In this document: piece by piece, positions 1-9,274 of the stretch
Position numbering within the stretch: the first letter of the stretch is position 1
Layout: each line of letters opens with the position of its first letter
Source of the DNA: Polyangium sp. y55x31
GTDB lineage: Bacteria; Myxococcota_A; Polyangia; Polyangiales; Polyangiaceae
Assembly (NCBI RefSeq): GCF_029946505.1
Contig: NZ_JARZHG010000002.1
Location: 744,001-808,000 of the forward strand
Direction of reading: 5' to 3'
Length of the DNA stretch: 64,000 bases
The notes under the pieces: generated by a model
Told to the model about the DNA's origin: nothing
The model's database searches: none
Seen by the model: the letters and a program-made list of their open reading frames with translations, nothing else
Program-made: the position numbers and the translations under genes

Positions 1-1
1 C

Positions 2-220
2 GCCGGCCGTTTGCCCGGGAACGTCGCGCCCTCCGAGGCGAAATCGCTCGTGGACCGCTCGCTCTGGGCGCTCTTCGAGGACGCCAAGCCCGGCAGCATG
101 GAGATCGCGGTGAACGCGCACGCGACCTCGGATGGCACGGCCGTCGCCGTCACGATCCGCCCGCGCCGCTTCCTCGGCGTCGCCCTCGAAGAGTTCTCGC
201 TCGAATTCTTGGTGGGTTAG
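2..220 (+). CDS. C-terminal fragment of an unrecognised protein
   Basis: The frame is open from the left edge and stops at 218-220, so only about 72 C-terminal residues are visible. They end in a motif rich in alternating hydrophobic residues (FLGVALEEFSLEFLVG), which suggests beta strands. I do not recognise the family. The gene converges on the T6SS block, with a palindromic repeat and a terminator between the two stops. A T6SS role is possible from position only. A TTG at 11 is in frame but need not be a start, because the frame continues upstream. Confidence 0.5.
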   Translation, partial: AGRLPGNVAPSEAKSLVDRSLWALFEDAKPGSMEIAVNAHATSDGTAVAVTIRPRRFLGVALEEFSLEFLVG

Positions 221-226
221 GCCGCG

Positions 227-327
227 CCGGGGCGCTGCCCCGGGCCCCGCGGGGGCTGTCCGCCCCTCGACCCGGACCAGGGCAAGCCCTGGACCTTTGG
301 TGCAAAGGCCGCGATGCGGCCTTTGCA
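227..327. repeat. Modular palindromic intergenic repeat, copy 1
   Basis: Four consecutive inverted repeats are visible. CCGGGGCGCTGCCCCGG lies at 227-243. GGGGC-TGTCC-GCCCC lies at 252-266. CCAGGGCAAGCCCTGG lies at 277-292. A 12-bp perfect stem TGCAAAGGCCGC with loop GAT lies at 301-327. The first three modules recur with the same order and similar spacing near 37.8 and 60.6 kb. The copy starts 7 bases after a stop codon. Confidence 0.8.
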
Positions 328-355
328 AAGGGGGGGTGAGCAGCGCACAAAAGCA

Positions 356-385
356 CGAAGGCCGGCTCTTTCGGGCCGGCCTTCG
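356..385 (-). terminator. Intrinsic terminator of the tssJ-to-tssC operon
   Basis: An 11-bp perfect stem (CGAAGGCCGGC at 356-366, its complement at 375-385) has an 8-base loop. Read on the minus strand it is followed by a T-rich stretch (TGCTTTTGTG). It lies 28 bases after the tssC stop. Confidence 0.75.
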
Positions 386-412
386 GCGTTTGTCGGGATC
401 AGCCGAAACGGC

Positions 413-1897
413 TCATTCCTTGTCGAGCTTGCCGACGAGGCTCAACGTGAAGAATGCGCCCATGTACTTGAAGTGCGGGCGCACCTGCATGTCGACCTTG
501 TACCAGCCGGCGTTGCCCTCGACCTCGGTCACGATGATACGCGCCTTGCGGAGGGGGCGACGGCCGCGGATGCTCGCCGAGACGACGTCCTGATCGGCGA
601 CGTACTGCGAGATCCAGTCGTTGAGCTCCTTCTCGAGATCGGCGCGCTCCTTCCACGTACCGATCTGCTCGCGCTGCAGCACCTTCAGGTAGTGCGCAAT
701 GCGGCACATGATGAACATGTACGGGAGCTGCGTGCCGAGGCGATAGTTGAGCTCGGCGGCGCGGCCCTCCTCGCTCTGGCCGAAGTACTTCGGCTTCTGC
801 ACGCTGTTCGCCGAGAAGAAGCACGCGTTGTCCGAGTCCTTGCGGTAGGTGAGGCCGATGAAGCCTTCCTCCGAGAGCTCGTACTCGCGGCGCTCCGTGA
901 GCATGATCTCGGTCGGGATCTTCGTCTGGATCTCGCCCATCGCCTCGTACTGGTGCAGCGGCAGGTTCTCGACCGAGCCGCCCGCCTGCGGGCCGATGAT
1001 GTTCGGGCACCAGCGGTACTTGGCGAAGCTGTCCGCGAGGCGCGTCGCGAATGCGAAGACCGCGTTGCCCCAGCAGTACGACTCGTGCTGGCCGATGACG
1101 TTCTCCTCGTAGTTGAACTCCTTCACGGGCACGGTGTTCGCGCCGTAGGGGAGGCGGAGGAGGAAGCGCGGCATCACGAGGCCGACGTAGCGGGAGTCCT
1201 CGGTCTCGCGGAAGGCGTTGTACTTCGTGTACTGCGGGCCTTCGAAGAGCGCCTTGAGGTCCTTCAGGTTCGGCAGGTTCAGGTAGTCCTTCAGGCCGAA
1301 GAACTGCGGGCCGGCGGCCGCGATGAAGGGCGCGTGCGACATCGTCGCGACGGAGGCGCACTTCTGCAGGAGCATGATGTCCTGCGGGCCGGGGCCGAAC
1401 TCGTAGTTCGCGATGATCGCGCCGTAGGGACGGCCGCCGAACTGACCGAACTCCGCCGAGTACACGAGCTTGTACAGGCCGCTCTTGGGCACCTCGGGGG
1501 CGTCCTCGAAATCGGCGAGCAGGTCTTCCTTCGAGCAGTTCAAAAGCTCGACCTTGACGTTCTCGCGGAAGTCCGTGCGGTCCACGACGAACTTCAGGCC
1601 GCGCCACGCCGACTCCAGCTTCTGGAACGTCGGGTGGTGAAGGATCTCGTCGATCTGGCGCGACAGCTTGGCGTCGATCTCGGCGATCAGCGCGTCGACG
1701 AGGGCCTTGTCGACCTTCTCGCCCTCGCGCTTCGGCGCGATGAGCTCCGCGATGAAGGCCTGGACGCCGCGCTTGGCGACCTCGTAGCCCTCGTCGCCCG
1801 GAGCCATCTTCGTCTCCGAGAGGATGTCGTCGAGAAGGCTGCCACCTTCGAGCGTCTGTACGCCCGCGCCGCCTTGCGCCTGATGCTCGGAAGCCAT
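413..1897 (-). CDS. tssC: T6SS contractile sheath large subunit TssC (VipB)
   Basis: This 494-residue protein matches the usual TssC/VipB length and has family-typical stretches such as VVDRTDFRENVKVELLNCSK and YGAIIANYEFGPGPQDI. TssC pairs with TssB to build the cytoplasmic contractile sheath that propels the Hcp-VgrG needle. It starts at ATG 1897, just after tssB, with only a few bases between them. It is the last gene of the minus-strand block and is followed by a hairpin terminator. Nothing suggests truncation. The identification is secure from family similarity. Confidence 0.96.
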   Translation of the reverse strand: MASEHQAQGGAGVQTLEGGSLLDDILSETKMAPGDEGYEVAKRGVQAFIAELIAPKREGEKVDKALVDALIAEIDAKLSRQIDEILHHPTFQKLESAWRGLKFVVDRTDFRENVKVELLNCSKEDLLADFEDAPEVPKSGLYKLVYSAEFGQFGGRPYGAIIANYEFGPGPQDIMLLQKCASVATMSHAPFIAAAGPQFFGLKDYLNLPNLKDLKALFEGPQYTKYNAFRETEDSRYVGLVMPRFLLRLPYGANTVPVKEFNYEENVIGQHESYCWGNAVFAFATRLADSFAKYRWCPNIIGPQAGGSVENLPLHQYEAMGEIQTKIPTEIMLTERREYELSEEGFIGLTYRKDSDNACFFSANSVQKPKYFGQSEEGRAAELNYRLGTQLPYMFIMCRIAHYLKVLQREQIGTWKERADLEKELNDWISQYVADQDVVSASIRGRRPLRKARIIVTEVEGNAGWYKVDMQVRPHFKYMGAFFTLSLVGKLDKE

Positions 1898-1900
1898 CGG

Positions 1901-2392
1901 TTATTCCTCCCCCTGCTTGAGACCGAGCTCGTTGATGAGCCGGTTGCGCTGGGCCGGATCGTTCAAGATCGTCTGAATCTTGTTGCGGAACGCCTTCTCG
2001 TTCCCGAGCGGGCCCTTCAGCGCGGTGAGCGCGGCGCGGAGCTCGAGCAGCTTCTTCAGCTCGGGCACCTGGTTGGCGATCGCCGCAGGCTCCATATCCG
2101 ACAAACGGCGGAACTTGAGGTTGACGTTGAGCTCGTTGTCCTCGTTCTCCGACAGCCGATCCTTGACCGCCAGGTTGAGCGACAGCTTCTGCTCCGCCAT
2201 CACCTTCTGGAAGTTGTCCTTGTCGACGTTGATGGGCTTCCGATCCTCGAGCGGCGTCGGGTCGGGGCGCATGGTGTAGTCGCCAAGCATGAGGAGCTTC
2301 AGCGGGAGCTCGACCTCTTCCTTCGCGTTCCCCGTCGCTGGCTTGTACGTGATGTTCACGCGTTCTTTCGGCGCGACTGATCCTTCTTTCAT
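1901..2392 (-). CDS. tssB: T6SS contractile sheath small subunit TssB (VipA)
   Basis: This 163-residue protein has the typical TssB length. It carries the N-terminal ERVNITYKP segment and the family stretch LPLKLLMLGDYTMRPDPTPLEDRKPINVDKDNF. TssB forms the sheath heterodimer with TssC; ClpV recognises the contracted sheath for recycling. The gene lies directly upstream of tssC, separated by 3 bases, which implies translational coupling and balanced subunit production. The purine-rich sequence just before ATG 2392 is a good ribosome-binding site (AGGAGCC-like on the minus strand). Confidence 0.96.
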   Translation of the reverse strand: MKEGSVAPKERVNITYKPATGNAKEEVELPLKLLMLGDYTMRPDPTPLEDRKPINVDKDNFQKVMAEQKLSLNLAVKDRLSENEDNELNVNLKFRRLSDMEPAAIANQVPELKKLLELRAALTALKGPLGNEKAFRNKIQTILNDPAQRNRLINELGLKQGEE

Positions 2393-2587
2393 CGCGGAAG
2401 GCTCCTTTCCCCTACGCTTGGGAGCTACATGCTCCGAGCGGCCTTTCCGAGCCGCCCTACGTTGAAAACGTGATTGCCGTCAGGTCGGGGCCCACCTCGA
2501 CAGGCGCCGAGAGAATACCGCAAACTACCCCGACTTCGTCCATCGTTATCTTTCGGAACGAGTTCGCTCGTTTCACTACGCGGGCGC

Positions 2588-4306
2588 TCAGGTGGCCGAG
2601 ATGCGGAAGGCCGCCGCGGCATCCAGCTCGCAGAGGCGTTCGAACGCCTCGTTCTCCCTCTTACGCGCTTCCTCACTGACCTCGTATCCCTGGTTCAACC
2701 CGCGAAGCGCCGTGTAAAGCGCCCCATAAAGCTCCGCGCAGAGCTCCGGATCCCACTCGTCGAGTTTGTGCTGCTTGGCCATGCGCTCGAGTCCATCGAG
2801 CTGCGCACGCGCGATCGCGAGCTGCCCGAGCTGCAGGCAAACCTGCGCGATCGCGAGCTTGCCCCGGAACTTGTCGACCGGCGTCACCGCCGTCCCCGCG
2901 ACCTTTGCCACGGCCTGGATCGCCCCGAGGGGATCACCATTTTCGATGAGGTTTCGCGCCTCGCCGATCGCCTTGTCGAGCGCGCGGAAGCCCTTGCCTC
3001 CCGGCGCGCCGCCCGCCGCCGCGCCGCCGCCGCCTCCACCACCGCCCGATCCGAGGACCGGACGAACCTCGGCGTCGATCCAGGCCTTCGTGAGATCGTC
3101 GGCCAGCGGGACGCCGTCGTTGAACGTGAGATCCGGCAGCGTCGGCGCGCGCTGCAAGAGGAGCCCGACCTCACGCAAATGCGCGAGCTTCGCGTCGGCA
3201 TACCCGAGCTCTCCGAGCGCGTTCGAAACGTGGCGGTGCGGATCGAGCCAGAGGCGATGTTCCGAGACAACCTCGTCGACCGACGCGAGGATCCCCTCCC
3301 AGTTGCTCGCCTCGGCCATGCCGTCGAACGCGCCGCGCACGTGATCCGGCGGCGAAGGCAGGTAGGTTTGTCCACCCTCGGCCGGCGGATCCTGCTGCAT
3401 GAAAAGCCAGAGGCCGATGCGGCTCACGCGATACGCGAACGCGTTCGACGGATCGGCCGCGCGTAGCGCCTCGCCCGCGCGCATGAGCAAGGTGCTCACC
3501 TGATCGAGCACCGCGTTCGCCGAATCCGCGTCCGTGATGGCCGTCCCATCCGGCACCGAGACTTCGACCGGCGCCGTCTCCACGGCCGGCGCGGAATACG
3601 CAGGCGGAGGCGGCGGCGGAGGCGGCGGCGGCGGACGCTGGGCGGCCGCAGGCGGCGGAGGAGGCGGCGGAGGAGGCGGCGGGGGCGGCGGCGGAGGAGG
3701 CGGAGGAGGCGGAGGCGGAGGCGCTTCCTTCGGAACACTCGCGAGCATGCGCCGCGACGACTCGCGCAGCGAGCCCATGCCCGGGTACGCGTCGCCGAGT
3801 TTGTCCCGGAGCTCTCCGTCGAGCAGGCGGCTCTGCTGATCGAGCGCGCCGACGATGTCCGCGTCCTTCGCCGTCGGGTTGAAGGTCCCGATCGCGGCCG
3901 CGACCTGATCGCCGTACCAGCTCATCAAGTTGCCGCGCGTGCGCGGGCGCTTGATGGGCGGATACATCTTGTCCCAGAACGCCGTGTTCAGCTCGTTGAT
4001 GAGCACGAGCCCATCGACCGCGCCCTGGACCCCGTCCGTGTGCGCCTTCGCCGCCGCGTAATACACCGCGAGGCGAAAGTCCTTCGACTTCTCGGTGAGC
4101 AGCTCCTCGGCGTTCGTCACGATCTTCGACCAGTCGATCTTGCCGCCCTCGAGGGACTGCGCCTTGTCGACCTCGGCCTTGATCGCCTCGAACAGCTCGT
4201 CGTACGAGACGTCCTGCCCAACACCCCCCGAGATCGGCTCGATCATCGCCGACACTCGGTTCTTTGCAGCTTCAACCGCGTCACTCGCCGCCATGGACGG
4301 CATCAT
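2588..4306 (-). CDS. tssA: T6SS baseplate/tail-tip assembly protein TssA with polyproline linker
   Basis: This 572-residue protein has an N-terminal ImpA_N-type domain (about residues 20-185: PISGGVGQDVSYDELFEAIK, and later the motif MYPPIKRPRTRGNLMSWY). TssA organises sheath polymerisation at the baseplate. Residues 196-219 are 24 consecutive prolines. After AAAQR a second run of 11 prolines follows (225-235). The C-terminal half is helical (about 250-572), with a Gly-rich insert near residue 425. Such long proline runs are unusual for the family. The gene lies between tagF and tssB in the minus-strand block. ATGs at 4306, 4303 and 4294 compete as start; the family gives no clear preference. 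Confidence 0.9.
   Translation of the reverse strand: MMPSMAASDAVEAAKNRVSAMIEPISGGVGQDVSYDELFEAIKAEVDKAQSLEGGKIDWSKIVTNAEELLTEKSKDFRLAVYYAAAKAHTDGVQGAVDGLVLINELNTAFWDKMYPPIKRPRTRGNLMSWYGDQVAAAIGTFNPTAKDADIVGALDQQSRLLDGELRDKLGDAYPGMGSLRESSRRMLASVPKEAPPPPPPPPPPPPPPPPPPPPPPPPAAAQRPPPPPPPPPPPAYSAPAVETAPVEVSVPDGTAITDADSANAVLDQVSTLLMRAGEALRAADPSNAFAYRVSRIGLWLFMQQDPPAEGGQTYLPSPPDHVRGAFDGMAEASNWEGILASVDEVVSEHRLWLDPHRHVSNALGELGYADAKLAHLREVGLLLQRAPTLPDLTFNDGVPLADDLTKAWIDAEVRPVLGSGGGGGGGGAAAGGAPGGKGFRALDKAIGEARNLIENGDPLGAIQAVAKVAGTAVTPVDKFRGKLAIAQVCLQLGQLAIARAQLDGLERMAKQHKLDEWDPELCAELYGALYTALRGLNQGYEVSEEARKRENEAFERLCELDAAAAFRISAT
3602..3721. repeat. NGG trinucleotide microsatellite inside tssA
   Basis: Eleven NGG triplets (3602-3634) and twenty-four NGG triplets (3650-3721) occur on the plus strand, where N is A, C or G. 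They are separated by a 15-base non-repeat and encode proline runs on the minus strand. The interrupted CGG/AGG/GGG pattern still leaves short identical stretches that could slip during replication. Confidence 0.8.
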
Positions 4307-4381
4307 AGCCGCGGGTCGCGCCCGTTCGCACCACGTGTGCGCGCCTCGAACGAAAGGCGCGTCGTTCGGACGTGGGGTGCG

Positions 4382-5383
4382 TTATTGGCCGAGGCCGTCG
4401 AGGAAGCCCGAGATGGTCAGCTCCGAGCGCGCCACGAGGGCGTCGAGCTGCACGCCGAGGGCGCGGCGCGAAGTGGGCTCGTCGACCGTCGGAGGACGGC
4501 AAAGCTCCACGATGTGATCGGCATATCCCGTCGGCGCGATGAGCTCCCGGAACGACGCCACGTGCGGCGGACCGAGGTGTAGGAGCATCGTCTGCTGCGG
4601 GACCCAGAAGGCATTGAGCAGCGTGTTTTTCCAGCGCGCGAGGCGCAACGTCATGTCCATCCACACGGCCGCTGCGTAGGCGTCGCCCGCGCCGAGCGGC
4701 AGGCGAATGCAGAGCCCCGTCTTCGGGTTCTCCTGCCCCATGAACGGCTCGACCGACGCGAACACGTTCTGCAAGACCCAGAAGCGGCCCGCGTCCGTGC
4801 CGAAGCCCGTCTCCCAGAGCGCTTTCATCGACTGCGTGGTGAGCCACGAGCGATAACCGGCGCCCGCTGCGTCCGCGTCTTCGAGCGAAGGAGGAACGAT
4901 GCGCGAGACGCGATCGACGAACGCGTCGACCGGCAGGGTTCGTCCGCTCGTGGCGATCTCGTACGACGAGGCGAGCAGCGACCAGAGCGCGATCGGGAGC
5001 GACGCGCCGGCCGACACGAGCTGGCCGTAATCGTACGAAGCAAAAACGACCATCGGGTACGTACGACCCGCGTTGTCGCCGCTCGCGGCCCAGGCGCCGA
5101 CCATGCCGCGCGTGGGAGGCTCGTTGTCTTTGCCTTCGCCGTGGAAGATGAAGAGCCCGACGGAGGGCTGATACGCCGCCTCGAACGAGGTGCCCATCGC
5201 GCGGCGCGCGAAATCGAGGCCCCCGCCGAGCCAGCGATCGAACGCCGCGAGCTCGTCTCCGCCGGCATTGAAGCGGATGAAATCACCCGTCGCAGGCAGC
5301 TTGCCGAAGCAGCCAATCTGCGGGGGGATCGCAGGAGCCTTCTTCTTTCGCCAGAACATCACCGGCCCGGCCCACAAATACAC
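4382..5383 (-). CDS. tagF: T6SS-associated protein TagF (ImpM-like)
   Basis: The 333-residue product opens with a TagF/ImpM domain: GCFGKLPATGDFIRFNAGGD near residues 24-43, then RRAMGTSFEAAYQPSVGLFIFHG. In Pseudomonas and Agrobacterium TagF represses T6SS assembly post-translationally, in the latter through the FHA protein. An FHA gene lies in the same locus (16931-18241), so a similar circuit is plausible here. The C-terminal half is longer than in minimal TagF proteins. The gene sits between tssM and tssA. An in-frame ATG at 5359 (MFWRKKK) is an alternative start. Confidence 0.88.
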   Translation of the reverse strand: MYLWAGPVMFWRKKKAPAIPPQIGCFGKLPATGDFIRFNAGGDELAAFDRWLGGGLDFARRAMGTSFEAAYQPSVGLFIFHGEGKDNEPPTRGMVGAWAASGDNAGRTYPMVVFASYDYGQLVSAGASLPIALWSLLASSYEIATSGRTLPVDAFVDRVSRIVPPSLEDADAAGAGYRSWLTTQSMKALWETGFGTDAGRFWVLQNVFASVEPFMGQENPKTGLCIRLPLGAGDAYAAAVWMDMTLRLARWKNTLLNAFWVPQQTMLLHLGPPHVASFRELIAPTGYADHIVELCRPPTVDEPTSRRALGVQLDALVARSELTISGFLDGLGQ

Positions 5384-5476
5384 GAACCCCCTCTTTTTAC
5401 AAGGGGGCGTACTGCCGCGGGCGAACCCTGGGAGGGCATTCCACAGGCGGATACGCGGCGCCTGTGGAACACCATC

Positions 5477-8400
5477 TCAAGAGCCCTTCTTGCCGCCGAA
5501 GCTGTCGCCAATGCTGGGGGGGCAGTTGGTCGCGCGGAAGAAGCTGTTGACGAAAGGATGATTGGCGCGGGTGGGGCGCACTTCCATCGTCACCGTCACG
5601 GGAGGCGCAGTCATCTGCCACGTCACCGTGAAGACGCTGTCCTTGTCCTTCTCGGCCGTCGTCGTGCCCGCCTCGAACAGGCGGAAGATGCCCCACGGGC
5701 CCTCGCGCACGAGCTCCTCGTCGAGCCCACCCGCACCACGCACGCGCAGGCGCGCGCCGGTCTGCTTCTCGCCCGGCCAGGTGAACGTGTGCCAGAACTC
5801 CTTCTCGTTCCGATACAGGCGCTTCTGGCCGTCGATCTCGAAGAGCACCTCACTGACGATCGGGCTCACCGTCTTCAGGTTGACGTTGAACGTCACCTGC
5901 GGTTTTTCCCCGCCGCCGCTCGGCCACAGGGCCTCGGTGATCTCGTGCGCCCGGTGCAGGCACGGATACAGCATCGCGTTGAAGGGCGTGAACGGCTTCG
6001 CCGGCTTCGGACGACCTTCGAGGCCGCCTTTCGGGATGAAGTCGTGGCCCACGCGGATGTGGAAATCGTCGAGGTGCTGCTCGTAGAAGCCCCAGAGGAT
6101 GCCCTCCTTCGGCTTCAAGAAGGCGACCACGTCCTCGAACGAAGCGTCACGCGACGCCGCGAGATCGAAGGGATACCGATCCTTGATGTTCTCGCGGAAG
6201 GGCGGCCAGACGACGACCTCCCAGAGCCCGCTCGCAGACCCACCGGCGCTGCGCATGACGGCCTTGTAGGCCTGGCGGAGCGGGTTCATGAGCAGCGGCG
6301 TCATGAGCTCCTGGCCCGTCTCGTCCATCTTGAGCAGGAGCTTCTCGGTCTCGCGCACGGCCTCGCCGAATTTTTCGCGCGCGGCCTGCGTGCTGGCGCC
6401 GGGCGGGGCGTCCTCGATGCCGCCCATCTCGGCCGCGAGCTGCTCGAGGTGACCGATGTACTTCGAGAGCTCGGCCGGCGTCATGGGCGGCGGGGGCTGG
6501 CCCTCGGCCGCGGGCTTCTGCTGCTCGGGCACGCCGAAGCGCACCATCGAGCGGAACTTGTCCGGGATCGGATCGTACGTGCCCGGCGCGCCGCCGCCGC
6601 CGAACTTCACGAGGTCCGACAGACGGCCCGTCGTTCCGGTGCGCGTGCTGAACGACGAGTCGATGCGGCGCTTCACGCGCTCCTTGACCTGATCGAGCAC
6701 GCCGCCGTCGTTCATGACCTGCTGCTCGGCCTGGTTCTCCACCAGATCGAACTGCGTGTTGTCCTCGAGCGCGCGGAGCAGGCGCTGGTAGGGCCAGTCC
6801 GGCGTGGAAAGGACGCGGAACTCCTCGATCGCCTCTTTGTTGTTCGGCGGGATCTCGACGGAGATGTCCCGGAAGAACTCGAGCCACTCGCGGATGTACT
6901 GCGCGTCGTAGTCCTGGCGTACGCGGGCGAGGGCCTGCGCGATCTTGTCGCCCTGGCGCTCTTCCTCCTGCGTCAGCGGCACGACCCAGCGCTCGCGATC
7001 GAGGACCTTGATGCCCTCTTCGAGGCTCGCCACGACCTGCGCGTGGCCCTTCGACGTGTACGGGCCACGCACGACGAACCACTTGCTCGTGCGCTCCTTC
7101 TGGGCGCTGCGGACCTTGCTCAGGACCTCGGGGCGATCCGAGAAGAGCTCGTCGAGCGAGATCGGCGGATACTTCAGGTTCTCGCGCGTGTTCGGGCCGT
7201 TCTCGTCGTACTTCTCGTACTCGAGCACGGTGACGAAGCGGTCGTAGTACCGCTGCGTGGGGCCGACGCGGGCGAGGATGTCGCGCGTGCGCTCCACGGT
7301 GCGCTTGTCGAGCTCCTCGCCACGGATCGCGCCGCGGCGGAGCAGGTCGACGTAGTACTTCACGTGCGGCGCGAGCTTCGCCTTGAGGTCCGCCTCGGGG
7401 ATGTCCGTCGTCGGGCGGAGGATGTCGGTCCAGAGCTGCAGGAGCTTGCCCGTCTCCCACGCCGTCTCGGACTCGGGGAGCAGGTGGACTTTGTGCTCGT
7501 CGGCGAGCAGCAGGTACGTCTTGAGGTCGTTGTACTCCTCGAGGTACTTGCCGCCGGTCGCCGCGTTCAGGCGCTCTTCGAGGCGCGCACGCACGGGCTT
7601 GACGAAGCCCTCGCGCAAGGACGCGATGTACTGGTCCTTCGTCGGCTCGAAGAGTTTGTCGCCCTGATACATACCCCAGCGGTAGCTCACGGGCGCGCCC
7701 TCCTCGCGGTACTGATCGAGGAGCTGGGCGTGCGCGCGGAGGTTGTCGAGCTTCTCGACCTTCTCCAGCGGAGAGCTGCCGTCGGTCCACTTCACGCCCG
7801 CCGCCTCGCCCGAGATCCGGGAGGTCTCGGCGACGAGCGCGCGGTTGTTCACGAACGACATGATCGCCGGGATGAGCAGGACGACCGCGAGCGCCGCCGC
7901 CGCGAACGCCGCCGCGAACCGCTGGATCCGCTGCTTCCGGACCTCGGCCGCGGTGCGCGCCGCGATGTCCTTGTCCGGGAAGATGACGTTCATGAAGACG
8001 TCGCGGAGGAAGTAGCTCTTCGCCTCCGTGCTGCCCGCCGTCGACGACTCGTCCGCGATCGCGGGGCGCAGGCCGAACGCGCTCATCATCGTGCCGAGGA
8101 CGCGGTCGAGGGGTTTGCCCTCTTGCACGCCGCTCGTCATGTAGAAGCCACGCATGATCGGCGTCGCCAAACCCGCCGTCTTCGAGGGTTGGAACGCGAC
8201 GTTCAGGAAGTGCGAGAGGTTCTGCTTGATCGCCGCGAACTCGAGCGGGAACTGGAAGACCTTCTCCTTGGTCCCGCGGCTGCGCTCGGTGACCATGCGG
8301 CGGAGCGCGCGGTCGTGCATGCGCTCGACGAGCGTGTCGAATTCGGCGTCGAAGATCTTGCCGGGCTCGCTCTTGTTCGCGTCGAGCTTGACCGTGGCGC

Positions 8401-9235
8401 CGAAGCCCTGGCCACGCTCGCTCTTCTTGAGATCGCCGAAGAACTCGACGAACCCGGAGACGAGGTCCACCTTCGTGAACATCACGTAGACGGGCAGGAC
8501 CATCTTCAGCGTCGACTGCATCTCGTCGATGCGCGCGCGGACCTTCTTCGCGATCGACTCGACCTGCTCCTCCGTCGCGTCGACGAGCTCCGAGATGCTC
8601 ACCGCGCAGACGACGCCGTTCACGGGCTTGTCGGGGCGGTACTTGAGGAGCTGCTCGAGGAAGGCCATCCACTCGTCGTGGTCGTCGGCCTCGGTCGTGT
8701 AACGGCCGGCGGTGTCGAGGAGGATCGCCTCGTTCGTGAACCACCAGTCGCAGTTGCGCGTGCCGCCGACGCCGCGGACGCCGCCGCCCGCGGGATCGAG
8801 GTACGGGAACACGAGGCCCGAGTGGCGCAGCGCGGTCGTCTTACCCGCGCCGGGCGGGCCGACCATCACGTACCAGGGCAGCGAATACAGCGCGTTCGTG
8901 CCGCCCCCGAGCTTCGAGGACTTGAGCGCGTTGATGCCCTCCTGGAGCTGGCGATGCAGCTCCTGGATCTCGGCGCGCCGCTCGGGCTTCGCGTTGAGCG
9001 CTTGCTCCTGGGCCTGCTGCGCGATCGCCTTCTCCAGCGCGCGCGCCGCACGCGCCGCGCGGATCCGTCGATACACGACGAGACCAATCAACCCGAGGAC
9101 CACGACGGCCGTGATGGCGATCGGGATCCACGTCGGGAACACCTCGGCGCTCGGCCCTGGCCCCGTGGGTCTCAGGATGAACCATACGCCCCAGACCAGG
9201 GCGAGGAACAAGGCGCTCAGGATCCACAGCCACAT
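5477..9235 (-). CDS. tssM: T6SS membrane complex protein TssM (IcmF)
   Basis: This 1252-residue inner-membrane protein has two N-terminal membrane segments (about 1-22 and 36-56) and a third near residue 440-465 that leads into a large periplasmic part. The cytoplasmic NTPase-like domain carries an intact Walker A, GPPGAGKTT, at about 126-134, so the P-loop is not degenerate as it is in some TssM proteins. Family stretches such as NCDWWFTNEAILLDTAGRYTT are present. TssM joins TssJ and TssL to form the envelope-spanning complex. It follows tssL and precedes tagF in the same operon. Length is near the family norm. Confidence 0.95.
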   Translation of the reverse strand: MWLWILSALFLALVWGVWFILRPTGPGPSAEVFPTWIPIAITAVVVLGLIGLVVYRRIRAARAARALEKAIAQQAQEQALNAKPERRAEIQELHRQLQEGINALKSSKLGGGTNALYSLPWYVMVGPPGAGKTTALRHSGLVFPYLDPAGGGVRGVGGTRNCDWWFTNEAILLDTAGRYTTEADDHDEWMAFLEQLLKYRPDKPVNGVVCAVSISELVDATEEQVESIAKKVRARIDEMQSTLKMVLPVYVMFTKVDLVSGFVEFFGDLKKSERGQGFGATVKLDANKSEPGKIFDAEFDTLVERMHDRALRRMVTERSRGTKEKVFQFPLEFAAIKQNLSHFLNVAFQPSKTAGLATPIMRGFYMTSGVQEGKPLDRVLGTMMSAFGLRPAIADESSTAGSTEAKSYFLRDVFMNVIFPDKDIAARTAAEVRKQRIQRFAAAFAAAALAVVLLIPAIMSFVNNRALVAETSRISGEAAGVKWTDGSSPLEKVEKLDNLRAHAQLLDQYREEGAPVSYRWGMYQGDKLFEPTKDQYIASLREGFVKPVRARLEERLNAATGGKYLEEYNDLKTYLLLADEHKVHLLPESETAWETGKLLQLWTDILRPTTDIPEADLKAKLAPHVKYYVDLLRRGAIRGEELDKRTVERTRDILARVGPTQRYYDRFVTVLEYEKYDENGPNTRENLKYPPISLDELFSDRPEVLSKVRSAQKERTSKWFVVRGPYTSKGHAQVVASLEEGIKVLDRERWVVPLTQEEERQGDKIAQALARVRQDYDAQYIREWLEFFRDISVEIPPNNKEAIEEFRVLSTPDWPYQRLLRALEDNTQFDLVENQAEQQVMNDGGVLDQVKERVKRRIDSSFSTRTGTTGRLSDLVKFGGGGAPGTYDPIPDKFRSMVRFGVPEQQKPAAEGQPPPPMTPAELSKYIGHLEQLAAEMGGIEDAPPGASTQAAREKFGEAVRETEKLLLKMDETGQELMTPLLMNPLRQAYKAVMRSAGGSASGLWEVVVWPPFRENIKDRYPFDLAASRDASFEDVVAFLKPKEGILWGFYEQHLDDFHIRVGHDFIPKGGLEGRPKPAKPFTPFNAMLYPCLHRAHEITEALWPSGGGEKPQVTFNVNLKTVSPIVSEVLFEIDGQKRLYRNEKEFWHTFTWPGEKQTGARLRVRGAGGLDEELVREGPWGIFRLFEAGTTTAEKDKDSVFTVTWQMTAPPVTVTMEVRPTRANHPFVNSFFRATNCPPSIGDSFGGKKGS

Positions 9236-9274
9236 GGAACGTCTCCCTCGGTCCGGCGGAACTTCCCCGGGACG

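Noticed and set aside
314-2380. Very long open frame on the plus strand opposite tssC and tssB
   Set aside because: It is an antisense frame kept open by high GC. Its product is Arg/Leu/Glu-rich low complexity, and the minus strand carries clear TssC and TssB.
3602-3721. Possible CRISPR or tandem-repeat array
   Set aside because: The repeat unit is 3 bases and lies inside the tssA coding frame, giving proline runs.
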